DNA of 64,000 nt. It comes from Cercophora sp. LCS_1 (lineage: Eukaryota > Ascomycota > Sordariomycetes > Sordariales > Lasiosphaeriaceae). The position numbers and the translations under genes were made by a program. Every line of letters begins with the position of its first letter. Position 1 is the first letter of the stretch. Location of the stretch: positions 434,001-498,000 of the forward strand of contig JAPZLL010000017.1 in assembly GCA_036250225.1 (NCBI GenBank), in the 5' to 3' direction. Shown piece after piece: positions 53,602 to 64,000 of this stretch. The notes below the pieces were generated by a model. It saw nothing but the letters and a program-made list of their open reading frames with translations, ran no database searches and was not told the DNA's origin.

Positions 53602-54437
53602 AAACGGCTGCCTGGTTTACCTGGGACTTTTACGTGTGATCAAATCATTTATAAACCGGCTCTGAGAGTTCACGATCTTCCCTTGCGGGATGAGGCCCTT
53701 GTAGCAAAGAGTTGCTGGGCTGTAAAAATAAAAATAATTTTAAACATCAATACCTTACGATTCTTTCAACGTCGTGTGATTTTTTGCACAATTAATACCA
53801 GCTAAAATGCGATCGTTGGACTTGTGATGAATGGGAGTCGGGTTTCGAACAAGACGTCGGGATTCGCGTCATGATTGAGTTTATGTAGGGACTTTGTCCC
53901 GGACTGTTGGGACTCCGTTCCAAGACGAAGCCCGTCCCATTCAACGGCATTCGTTCATTTTCCCACGGGTTTCGCGAAATCCGATATATGTGTGCCTAAG
54001 GGCGGCGCACGATTGACGGGATTCCTTCCCACCCAGCCGGGATTCATATCAACACCATTTGGCAGGTGCATTAAAAAAAAAAAAAACCGAGGGTAAACAA
54101 GCTCACAGCTATCGCGAACTTTGGATGTCAATGTTCCATAGTGCGATCCTTGCAAATCGCAAGACCAAGAGTAACTATTTATAAGTCCTGACAAAGGCGG
54201 CAAAGTCCGAGCTGCATAGGGTGTAACGTAATGGGCCTGGAATGACACTGATTGCTCTCTAAATCCGATCCCGACGGGGAACATCCGAGGGTGCGACATG
54301 CATCTTGCTGGGCCTCAAATCTGCTGCTTGAGAGCCATTCGCATATCAGTCACCCCAAAAATGCCTTATAACAAGACGTTTGTTTCCCTCCCCTCCTCCT
54401 CTCTCTCTCATCCTCCACCACTGTATCATCAACCAAA
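53602..54437. other. intergenic, promoter of the dehydrogenase
   Basis: The first part is AT-richer (AAAATAAAAATAATTTT near 53730). The last 80 bp form a CT-rich tract typical of fungal core promoters. A poly(A) run lies at about 54073-54085. No gene is seen. Confidence 0.5.
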
Positions 54438-55361
54438 ATGTCCACCTTCGATGTGACCCCCGAACGCGAAGCCTCCCTCCTCTCCTACTTCCACCGCCAA
54501 CTCACCTACACCCCGCCCCCTGTCACCAGCCCTAACCTAACCTCCGAAACGGCCATCATAACCGGCTCCAACACCGGTCTCGGCCTCGAACTCGCCTCCC
54601 AACTTCTCGACCTGGGCATCACCAAACTGATCCTAGCCGTCCGCTCACCAGCCAAAGGCGCCCAAGCGGCCTCCCATCTCCTAAAATCCCGCCCCTCCCT
54701 TGCCCCCTCAGCAATCGAAGTCTGGCCCCTCGATCTCTCCTCCTACGATTCCATCGCATCCTTCATCCAGCGCACCAAAACCCTCTCCCGCATCGACGTC
54801 CTCGTCAACAACGCCGGTTTCGTCTCCGCGGCACAATCCCATAATTCATCGACGGGACACGATGACCTAATCCAAGTGAATTACCTCTCCCAGGCCATTC
54901 TAACGCTTCTCATCCTGCCCGTTCTCAAATCCAAACACAACCCATCAGATGGCCCGGTAAAAGTGGTTTTCACATCCTCCGACGCAGCAGCTTGGACTTT
55001 ATTCCACGAACGCACCGCGCCTAATTTGTTGGCAGAACTGGACAAGCCAGTAAAAGGGGACATGTCAGACCGGTACTTTGTTAGTAAGCTGCTCATGCAG
55101 TTATTTGTGGTTGAACTCGCGAAGAGAGTGGATACAAGCTGGGTGGTGGTGAATATGGCAACCCCCGGTATGTGTAGGACGGATTTGAACAGGGAGCACC
55201 ATGGGACGGTGTGGGGGTATTTCTTCAACTTTGTGCAGTTGTTTGTTGCGTATTCCGGGAACGTGGGCGCGCGGATGCTGACGGCCGCTGTTGTGGCGGG
55301 GGAAGAGACGCATGGCGGGTATTTGGGATTGGGGAGGAGGCAGTTGAAGCCGTGAGTGTTC

Positions 55362-55401
<40 letters not shown>

Positions 55402-55579
55402 TTTTTTCCTTGATACTGTGTGGGTTTTGAAGGGAGTGTGCTAACGGTGTAGATTTCCGCCGATTGTGTATACCGATGAGGGAAGGGCGGTTGCGGAGAG
55501 GTTATGGAGGGAGACGCTGGAGGAGGGGAAGGCGTTGGGTGTTGGAAGGGCTTTGGAGGAGTTGGGAATTCGTGATTGA
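54438..55579 (+). CDS. short-chain dehydrogenase/reductase (346 aa)
   Basis: Exons are 54438-55351 and 55453-55579. The 101-bp intron (GTGAGT donor, GCTAACG branch, GTGTAG acceptor) contains a CTTT microsatellite. Classical SDR motifs are present: cofactor-binding TGSNTGLG (42-49), NNAG (124-127), catalytic Ser 180/181 and YFVSK with Tyr213 and Lys217. The protein is NAD(P)(H)-dependent by family. The substrate cannot be told, and the sequence resembles retinol-dehydrogenase/WW-oxidoreductase-like fungal SDRs. There are no further biosynthetic genes nearby, so a secondary-metabolite cluster is not indicated. It converges with VPS41 (149 bp apart). Confidence 0.9.
55363..55407. repeat. (CTTT)n microsatellite in the SDR intron
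   Basis: About nine CTTT units followed by a T-run, a few bases after the 5' splice site. Confidence 0.95.
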
Positions 55580-55728
55580 GGTTCATGGCTTTGAGCTACT
55601 TGGTAGATCAAGGTTCGGTAGACGAGTTCTTGACACACGGGAATAATTTCGGACATCCACCGAGGTTTGCAAGCTGTGGCATGTACCCTCCAATCTCATT
55701 CACACTTGTTCTACCATTTGTACACCCA

Positions 55729-58700
55729 TTACACCTTCTCAACCTTCTTACAAACCGGGCACCCCCCGCTCATCCTCTCCTTCAACAACCTCGCATGTGT
55801 CACCTTGGCCCCGATCAGGTGCCCTTTCAACTCGGCTAGCCCGCTCAGCAAATCCTGATCAAACTCCTCCCCGGGATGCAGCGTCTCCAACAAATGCAGT
55901 AAATGAAACACATGCCCGCAGGCAAATCCCACCAGCGTCTCCGTCTCCCACTCGACAAACGGCTCGTAGCACTGCGCACAGTGCCCAGGCTCCCACTTCT
56001 TCGCCTGTTTTGGCGCGCCATCCTCTCCCTCTGTTGGCACGTCCTTTGCCTCAACGTGGACATGGTCACTCTCCTTGACTACAACTTCAAACTTGACGCC
56101 CTTCCTCTGACCACTCCTGAGCAAGTTCTGTGCGGCCGCCACTTCGCTCCTTAGTACCCTTGCGACGCCCGAGCTAATGCTGTATTGGATCTCATGCTCC
56201 TTCATGATGTGCTTCAGACCATCACGGAGGCCAGGGATCTCGAGACCCTCGGGGATGCGTCGCACCAGAGCGATGGGGTTGATGGCGGTGCCAACCTCCT
56301 CGAGGAGACCGCGGATAAAGCGGGGCTTATCCATGCTGTACTTGAGGAGGTCTTCCCACAGGTCGGGGTCGTTCTGCTCCTTGGCAAAGGCGATGGCGCG
56401 GCTGACGTCATGGAGTCGGTCGATGATGAGGTAAAGGGCGCGTTTCATCTGACCCGTCTTGGAGTAGAGGTAGACCAACTCGGGGATGTAGTTGTGCTTC
56501 TCGCACTCCGCGGCCGCCTTTTCGAATGCGTAGACCGTCGACGTCTTGAGGAAGGCCATGAGGAGATCGCGGTCAAAGGTCGCGAAGAGGTGCACTGCCA
56601 GGTCGGCAAAGACATCGACGAGGGATTGGCTGTCAGAGACAAGGCGTGCGCGGGACTCGCCGCTGTGCTCGTGGGTGCCCTCGCCTCGCCAGAGACCGCG
56701 GAGGTAGAAAAAGGTGTAGAGTTTGAGGTCCTTGTCCTGGAGTTGGTTGACAACAACCTCAGGTTTGACGAGCCCGTGCTGCGCTTCGTCGACGAGGAGA
56801 TTGATGGCCTCAGATGTTGCATCCTCGAGTTCTTTTCTGGTCATGCGGTCGAGAAGGTCCTGTGGTACACGCAATCCGATGAAGCTTGGAATGTCGTCTG
56901 CCACTGCCTCGGCAAGATGTTCGTCCTTGATCAAACGCATGGCTGAATCGGCATCTTGCAGCTTGATGTAGCATCGGAGCGCTTCGCGACTGCGTCCGTT
57001 GACCTCGTGCAGCCTGGCGAGACTCTGCATGACGATGCGCCAGTCCCGGCCAATCTCACCATTGTCATTGCTGTCCTCTCTGACCTCTCGATACTGCAGC
57101 TGGTTCTCGAGAATCGTTGTCACCGATCCTACGTCAAACAGCTCGGGCGGCCACCTCTCCAGCAAATCCTCAAACCGGGGTTTGCTGACTTTGAGATAGT
57201 GTCCTAGCATGACTTCGTAAAGGGTCCCTGGGATGGGAGGATGCGTTCGCTCTGTCGGAATGTAGTCAACGATTTCGTCAAACTTGTTGGCACCGGCAAA
57301 TCGCCAAACCCACATCTCCCACTTGTCTGGCGTGCCTACAACCTTGCCGCAGATTTGGCCAGCTCGGGTCCAGTCTCCGGCATCAATGAGCTGTTTGACC
57401 CAGAGTTCTCCAATACGGCGCTTCTCCTTTTCGGCGGACGAGTAAAAGTTGCTCATGCCTTCAGCAACAGACGATGTTTCGTCATAAAAATCGTCGGTGC
57501 CAACGCTTTGTGTGCGGTCAGGCGTCGATGGGCCGTCGGACTTCTCTGGAGATCCAACAGTGTCCGGGTGCTCGTCAACCAGCTCCCAGGCCTTCTCATA
57601 TTCTTTATGCTCCAGAAGCCAGGCGAGATGGTCGCCGAGGTCTCTCTGCGTTGCTAGTATGCAGTCATACGGACTGTGGATGAAGATTTTGAGTCCGGGT
57701 TTGCTGAGATTCGGATGTGGCGCGCCATGAGCACCTCGAGCGGCAACTGACGTGCTGCTTGAAGCACCATCATTGCTGTCCTTGCTTCTCACGCTTGTCC
57801 CGGAGCTGAACAGCAGGGCCTTAGGGTTCAGCGCAGCGTTGAGCATTTCTGTCCCAAAGCCAGCCAGTGCCTCCAGAGCACCGCGACTCGATGTGGCCGC
57901 GGCCACGGTTTGAGCGGGAAGGACACCCAGGTGGTAATCGTTGGATGAGAGACGTTCGAAGCGGCTGACACTCAACACGTCCATGTAAACCTCCTCGTGA
58001 GATGTCAGATCAATCAGTCGCAGCTCTGGAGGCGAGTTGTTCTGCTTTCGTCGGATTCCTCCAGATGGCTCGCTGCCTGTCGACGTCGTCGACGACGTGT
58101 GTTTGTGACCGCGCGACCGCGGGGGATCATCCTCGTCATTGTCGGGCGTGCAGAAAGCAAGTACTAATAACAGATTCTGGGTATACAACGAAATGCCAGA
58201 AATGATACAATCCAGCCGCAGTCTGTCAATCGTTAGCAGTGTTTTTAAAGCAGGGAGAGAGTTACCCACTTCTTTGCGATGTCCGCCCGACCAGCGGACC
58301 GTTCCCCGGCGTTCTTCCCGACCCCAATACCGCCAGGGTAAACATGCATAATCCAAATAGTGCCGCCCCATCCCACAAGGAGTCGCTCCATAGTCTTGTT
58401 GCTCTTGAGCTGCTGCTGCTTCAGCTTTTCGGCTGCAGGTGATTTGATCCCGTCTGTGGGCTCCTTCGCCGGCTCTTCGGACTCAATCGACTGGTCGTCG
58501 ATCCATTCAACACGCCCCTTCCATACGCTTGCCATGGTCTCCCACTCTTCACCCAGTGGTCTCTCGGCGTGGCCAATTCGCTTCCAGGCATCGTCGGCGT
58601 CGGCGCTTTCGAGGTGAAGCTTGGTGCGCATGATCTTGATGCCATGCTCGTTCAACCAAGCCACATATCTTCCCGACAGCGACCATTTGATCGTGTTGAT

Positions 58701-59727
58701 GATACCTTCACCCGAGTGTAGGACTGTATCTTTCCCAGTGCCTGCCCCGACCATGCCACCAAGCCACCCTGCCGCTTGTGCCGCCGCGCCCGTGGTTGTC
58801 GCCGTGCTTCGACCGAGGGGTGCGCCTGTTGTGAGAATGAGCTGACCCGAAAGCCCGCCAGACAAGTACATCCTGTCTGTCTTGTACTCCGGGGAGAGGG
58901 CGACCGCCTGGATGGGTCGAGCAAAGTTGCGCAGCTGCACGTCCTTGATATCCACCAGCGACTGCACGCAAATGTTTCCATCGGTGGACGACGTCGCGAT
59001 GTATATGTTGTTCGAAGGGGTGTTGGGCACCGCATGGTGGTCTTTAGGCTTCCGCGAAGCAGCGGCTGCCGAGGCGGGGCTTTCGGTCGTCCCTGTGCTG
59101 GGTCGCAACGGACTGTTGGTTGACTGGGCCACTAATCGCGCAGCGGCGTCGACTCTGAGGCTCGGGAGAGGGGGAGGATACGGCGAGATGGAGACGCTGG
59201 TGACGGAAGCGGAGTGGGCATGGTAGACACGGAGAGACTTGAAGATGGGAAGTTGGATGACGTGCTGCGAGAATTAGTTGGGATCGCATCAGCAAGACTC
59301 AAGCACTCACGATGTTGCCATTGTGGGTTCCAGCGATCTGTCACACATGTGTTAGCCACGGCGCCGATGTGTCAAAGAGACAACAGACCATCTTATCTCC
59401 GGCGACAAGAAAGGAGCTCGTGGCGTCGCCATTCCTATACACGGCGCCGAGATGCTGCGTCAACCGGGCGTATTTGAGCTTGGGCTCATCGTCGTCTCCG
59501 TCCTCCTCTTCCTCCTCCTCTTCATCACCACTGTCTTCTTCCTCTTCTTCCACAGCCTTCTTCCCTATTGTGGCCTCGGGCTCGCTGCTATCGTCGGCGC
59601 CATTACCGCCTGGTGCCTGGTCGTCGGACGTTGTGTCGCCATTGTCGTCGGCAGAATTGGGGCCTGGTTCAGCTACTGTCTTATCCCGTGCTTTCTTGTC
59701 GCCTGTCTCTGGCGATTCTTCCGTCAT
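55729..59727 (-). CDS. VPS41: Vps41, HOPS tethering complex subunit
   Basis: Four exons: 59727-59389, 59337-59311, 59264-58270 and 58222-55729. Phases agree and give 1284 residues; the second exon is only 27 bp. After a very acidic N-terminal tail (EEEEEDSGDEEEEEEEDGDDD) comes a beta-propeller region (LKYARLTQHLGAVYRNGDAT; IAGTHNGNIHVIQLP; NIYIATSSTDGNICVQSL), then the clathrin-heavy-chain repeat region. A C-terminal RING-H2-like motif (CAQCYEPF, ACGHVFHLLHL, GGCPVCKK) closes the protein. Vps41 joins the HOPS complex that tethers late endosomes, autophagosomes and AP-3 vesicles to the vacuole through Rab7/Ypt7. It is divergently transcribed from APC1. Confidence 0.95.
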
Positions 59728-60114
59728 GTTGATGGGGCGATTGAGGGCAGCTTCATGGCTTTGTCGACCGAGGAGTGCGCGCTGTGAAAGAGCAGTGGCG
59801 TGTGTTTCAAGCTGTCAATCACGGAGCTACGTCAGAGCTCTGGCCTGGAGGACGATTGGGCCCTGCATGGGATCTGCCAAGCTCGAGCCAATCAACGCCG
59901 ACCCCTCCATGCAGTGGGGCCTTGACGCCTTGACGCGCTGGACGCGCCTGCTTTATCGATATTCACGGATTGCGGGACGAAAAGCACAGCGATTTGGAAG
60001 CTTCGGTTTGGTCTGCTGTTCTCAATTGTTTACGAACGGTGCAGCACTTTGGCGACATGGCTCAGCTTGGCTGATCCTCACTCCGCGCACGTCGTTTCTT
60101 CATATAACCCCGCC
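59728..60114. promoter_or_regulatory. bidirectional promoter region, VPS41 / APC1
   Basis: 387 bp separate the two start codons. No coding signal; promoter function inferred from head-to-head layout. Confidence 0.5.
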
Positions 60115-63100
60115 ATGGCCTCCATCGCATCGCTTGGTGTGCACCAGCCCACCAGTCTCCAACGTGCCATTGACGAAGGCATTCTCCCTGCAAACCCGGC
60201 GCCCTCATCCTACAGCTGGGAGGTTGTTGTCGATAAGGAGGGCAACACGCCCTGCGAAGACGAGTTGCTCACGACAGAAACCTGTGTCCTTTGGTCTCGT
60301 GGCGGCATCTTCCGAAAGAGCTTCCGATCCGATCTCGAGAACGAACCCGTAACACAAGCCCTTCTCACATACTTTCCAGCTTCTGCCGACAGCCAGAATG
60401 TCTCTGCAGACTCACAGAACGAAGCGACCGAAGCGACCCCGACCGCGACCCCTTGCAACCTATCTCGAGCCCTCGTCATCTTTCTCAAGACCCAAGCGCA
60501 CATCTTTTTCCTCTCGGGAACAAGCCATGTGGTGCACATGCCCTTTGAGGTGGAATCTGCTTGTGCAGCACCGTGCGGTGTCATCATACAAAGAAAATAC
60601 AAGGGGAAGAATGCAGGGCCACTGCCTCTTCGAATGCCCAAGGTTCCGCCCAACTCGTTTCTCTCGTCGCAGCTCGCCCCGTTTCCTGTGCCGAGCCAGA
60701 GCATCATGGACTTCTCGGTGGAAGGACTTGGAAAACCCAAGACATTGCCCCTGCGGCTCAGCTCGACACTGGAAAACATGCAACTGCCCATTGAGGCACC
60801 CGAGAGCAACTGGCCCCGGTTGGTATGCCTGACCGACCCATTGCTCGAGCTTGGGTTGGTAGTTGCGCAGCATGAGAGACCAAGGACGGCTGGTCGACGC
60901 AGGAGTTCAACGTCTTCCATGTTTCTCAACCCGGCCGATGAGATCATCCACGCTGAGGAGATCAAGCTTCCTGCTGCCGACGGGTCTCACAGGTGCAGAT
61001 TGAACATTGCGGTAACCGTTAATCGCGAGGCTAGCATGTACACCGTCTGGCGCCTAACTTACTTGGAAAGGGAGGACCCCTTTACCAGCAAACCAAAGCA
61101 GAAGAAAACAAAGACCTCGCGCCGGCGGAGCTCAATGGCCCCCATAGCCAGTGGCTCGGCAACTCCAGTGCATCCGACTGTTAGAGAGAGCTTCGGTGCG
61201 CCATTGCCGGGAAAGAAACCAAGGAAAAGTGTCAAGATCGAAGAGAAAGATAAGGTCCTCGACAACGCTCTCAGCTCGCTCGATCCCGACAAGGGCAGTG
61301 ATGCCACCCGCAGACAGTCCCGGAGAGTCAGCTCACTTTTAGCTCGAGCCGACTTATCCACATCTCAAGATCGGGGGTCCTTTGCCGATCAGCCTCATGC
61401 TCCCCACGTGGGGAGGAGAGCCGAGTCCCACGGAAGTCAGAGGTCCAGGATGAGTGGGCCAAGCTTTGGAGGAGGTACTTTGAGCGCTTTCAATCAGGGC
61501 TTGAACAGTCTCCATGAGGCAGACAGTTTGCTAGAGGAACTTCGTGCTGGCGGCGACATCGAAGGGTTCCACAACATGGGGCTCGACGATAACGACTTTG
61601 ACGGGCTTACTCATGAAATGCTCCTGACTAAGATTCACAGCTTTCCTATGGACAATGCCAATGTTCGCTACTCATTGTCAAGCCAGCCAGCGCGGATGCA
61701 ATCCAAGGTCTTTGTCCTTGTCGGCCCATCCACTGCAACAGATGACCAGGGGCGTACATCGCTACTTGTTGGCATCCAGGATCCGGTTGACAAACGACTG
61801 CAGCTTCTCACATTCTACGTTGAGAAACCCGAACCCACCAGGGGCAAACGCTCTGCGGACCAAAACTCGCCCAATGTCGTGTTTGGCGAGTTGAGGAGGG
61901 TCCAGAGTGTGGTTGATTCCTGCAAAATCGCCGATCACGACGAAACCATGATCATTCTGTCAGAGGATAAGACAGGAGGACGGGAGCTCAGTCTCCAATC
62001 CCCTTGGGGCAAGGTCACAAAGCTTACGTTGCCACTCTTGTTCCATGACAACCCCGACAGCCTGGAGTATTCGGGGAGTCACAGGACTAATAAGGAGGTC
62101 CGTGGACGAAGGTCCCTCGACATCCGTGTCGGCGGCGCCCAGATTGAGGCCATCTGTCATGTCCACTCTCGTGGCGTGTTTGACCTCCTGGACAAAGATG
62201 GCAGGTTCCACCGGGTCAAAGTTAGGCTGCGTCCTTTTCTACACCAGGTTCGCCAGGCGCTCGATGCTTGTCGAAGTGTACTGCCAGCAGCTTATGCCGA
62301 GAAAGTCCTGACAGGCTGGTGGCACATTATGCAGTGGTTGCGCAATGTCGATATTGAAGAGTCAGGAGAGTCCATTGTTGATGTTGAGTGGTCAGCCTTT
62401 GTTTTGTTGATAATGGGGAGCTTCCTGACTTTAGAGGGCGCGGGTGACGGCTCGACCACGGCCAAGGGAGGCGTCCAGCCTCGGCCTACACGGCCAACAG
62501 GGTGGTCAGCTATGGGAGAGTATGTCGACCCGAACTCCTCGGCTTGTGCGTCGTGGATGCGAAGCAGGGGATGGCAATGGGTCCTGGACGAGGGGGCACT
62601 TGAGAATGTCGTTGACCCCGAAGAAACAGCACCCTTGAAAGGCTTCATGGCGAGTCATATCGAATTGGCGCGTCGATATCTAGCATCGGCAGATGGACAA
62701 TTGTTGTTTGGCCCCAACGGCTACCTCCCAACGGCGTTGCAGAGAGATCAAGCAAGCCGAAATATGGCTGTTTGGAGCATGATGATGGCCCTGCATGTGC
62801 TACAGGAGGAACAGAGACTCACCATCTTGGCGCCGGAGGAGTCCTCACCCAGCCTCACTGAACTGAGGGCCCTACTTTGTCAACTGGCAAAGTGGCTCGC
62901 GTGGCCACACTTCCACGCCGCGTATGCGGTCGGGATGCCGGCAGAACCCGAGACAGAGCAAGAACTAGGTTTGTAGTCCATGCCCTTTGAAGAACCAACG
63001 CTGACTCTTCCAGTGGTGTTGACAGAAAGCACTCTTACTGAGCCATCCGGCACGTATTGCGTCTTGTCCTGGATCCAACAGCATCTCACGGCGGCCAAGG

Positions 63101-64000
63101 ACAAGGCCGAGTTCCCCACCGTCGAACAGGTATACATGGCCGCGAACCAAAACGCTCCAGCGGAGAGTCGCCAAAACCTTTGGGAGGCCCTCACGCCAAG
63201 AACGTTCATGTTCGACAAGCTCTTTGGCCTTCTTGGCTCCATCAGCAACCACGTCGAGATGGTAGTGGCGATGCACAGCTGCGGCTTCACCCCTCAAGTC
63301 CTCGAAACGCTGCCAGAGGCGGTTCTGACGCCCTTGCAAGATGTCATCTTCATGTGCCAGTCGAATCCGCCGTCGACATGGCCCAAAACCCTCTTGTCAC
63401 TGGTCAACCGAACTGACATTGATGGGCTGCTCCAGCCGGCGAGGGTCATCAAAGCGCATTCGGACGCGCAGGCGCCATCACATCTCGCGAAATGGGATTT
63501 CCGGATGCTCTGCCAACATCTTGACGAGCTTCATGACCACGTTGAGGAGACGGATGGATCGGAGCGACAGGCTGTGGTGCGCTCGCTGTTCCGCGAAGAC
63601 AGGCGACTAAATGAGGGGCAAAACCTGCTCTCGGCGACCAAACCACGCGTGCTCCGTCTCGAACCTAAGCGGGAGTGGTCCGAGTCCGAATATCTGGAAC
63701 GTCAAAAAGAGCTTGTCACGGTTGCTGCCACTGGCACACTGGCAATCCCCGCCGGCCGCGGCCTTCTCTACTACGCGCTGCGATACCCGCTGCTGACCCA
63801 GAAGTACCACATCGGTGGGTTTAATTTGACGTGCATCATCAAGCCCCCAAACAACACAGTTGGTGTCGACAAGACTCTCTTTACGGAGGAGAAGATCAAC
63901 TGGGCATTCTTTCACCAGGGTGTTTCTGGCGGGCTTGCCATCTCGCCGCATGCCAAAGGAATTGACACATCGTGGATCTTGTACAACAAGCCCGGACAAG
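60115..64000 (+). CDS. APC1: anaphase-promoting complex subunit 1 (BimE/Apc1), 3' end outside the window
   Basis: Exon 1 is 60115-62968 and exon 2 runs from 63014 past the window end. The 45-bp intron goes from GTTTGT to CTTCCAG and removes an in-frame TAG. The start MASIASLGVHQPTSLQRAID is preferred to the upstream TTG-initiated frame. About 1280 residues are present; BimE/Apc1 proteins are near 2000 residues, so several hundred are missing. The N-terminal part is the Apc1 beta-propeller-like region (SRALVIFLKTQAHIFFLSGT; YTVWRLTYLEREDPF) with a disordered Arg/Ser-rich insert (about 345-470). Later come the helical middle region (LRPFLHQVRQALDACRSVLP) and the start of the PC-repeat part (GTLAIPAGRGLLYYALRYP). 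Apc1 is the largest scaffold of the APC/C ubiquitin ligase controlling mitotic exit. Confidence 0.95.

Noticed and set aside
54438..55579. Secondary-metabolite cluster suggested by the SDR
   Set aside because: No backbone enzyme, transporter or cluster regulator nearby; neighbours are VPS41 and a repeat-bearing gap.

Overview
The window is nuclear DNA of a filamentous ascomycete, most likely a Sordariomycete close to the Sordariales/Chaetomiaceae. Genes are monocistronic, lie on both strands and carry short introns (about 48-119 bp) with GT..AG ends and CTAAC/CTGAC-type branch points. HET, NACHT and F-box families are present, and several single-copy housekeeping genes have typical Pezizomycotina architecture. 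The placement is inference from gene content; no rRNA or other phylogenetic marker is present.

Region 1 (about 1-30.5 kb) is accessory sequence. It holds a small two-exon gene, a decayed coding stretch, an NLR-like NACHT gene that is 5'-truncated and carries an in-frame stop, and a duplicated Thr-rich membrane-protein gene. One duplicate, cut short, abuts the broken NLR; the longer one sits 5.5 kb away. The region also holds three heterokaryon-incompatibility (HET) remnants or short HET genes, an F-box protein, a coiled-coil protein with lipidation signals at both ends, two inverted hAT-type MITEs flanking an intron-containing tRNA-Leu(CAG), a J-domain protein, a secreted LGFP-repeat protein of bacterial flavour, an HSPA12-like Hsp70 ATPase, and unknown proteins.

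Region 2 (30.6-47.4 kb) is a conserved core: eIF3e (INT6) divergent from mitochondrial ribosomal protein mL49 (IMG2); the SWI/SNF ARID subunit SWI1 preceded by a 4.8 kb gap; an EVE-domain protein; UTP6 (SSU processome); and CWH43 (GPI-anchor lipid remodelling). UTP6 and CWH43 are divergent from one promoter region.

Region 3 (47.5-55.6 kb) is mixed: one full-length HET gene, a three-exon protein of unknown function, a 2.8 kb repeat-bearing gap with a possible 74-residue membrane protein, and a short-chain dehydrogenase.

Region 4 (55.7-64 kb) is core again: VPS41 (HOPS tethering complex) divergent from APC1 (anaphase-promoting complex), which runs off the right edge. The main biological theme is a self/non-self recognition gene neighbourhood (NLR, HET, HSPA12-like) undergoing truncation and segmental duplication beside stable housekeeping genes. 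All exon boundaries were read by eye from splice signals and frame continuity.
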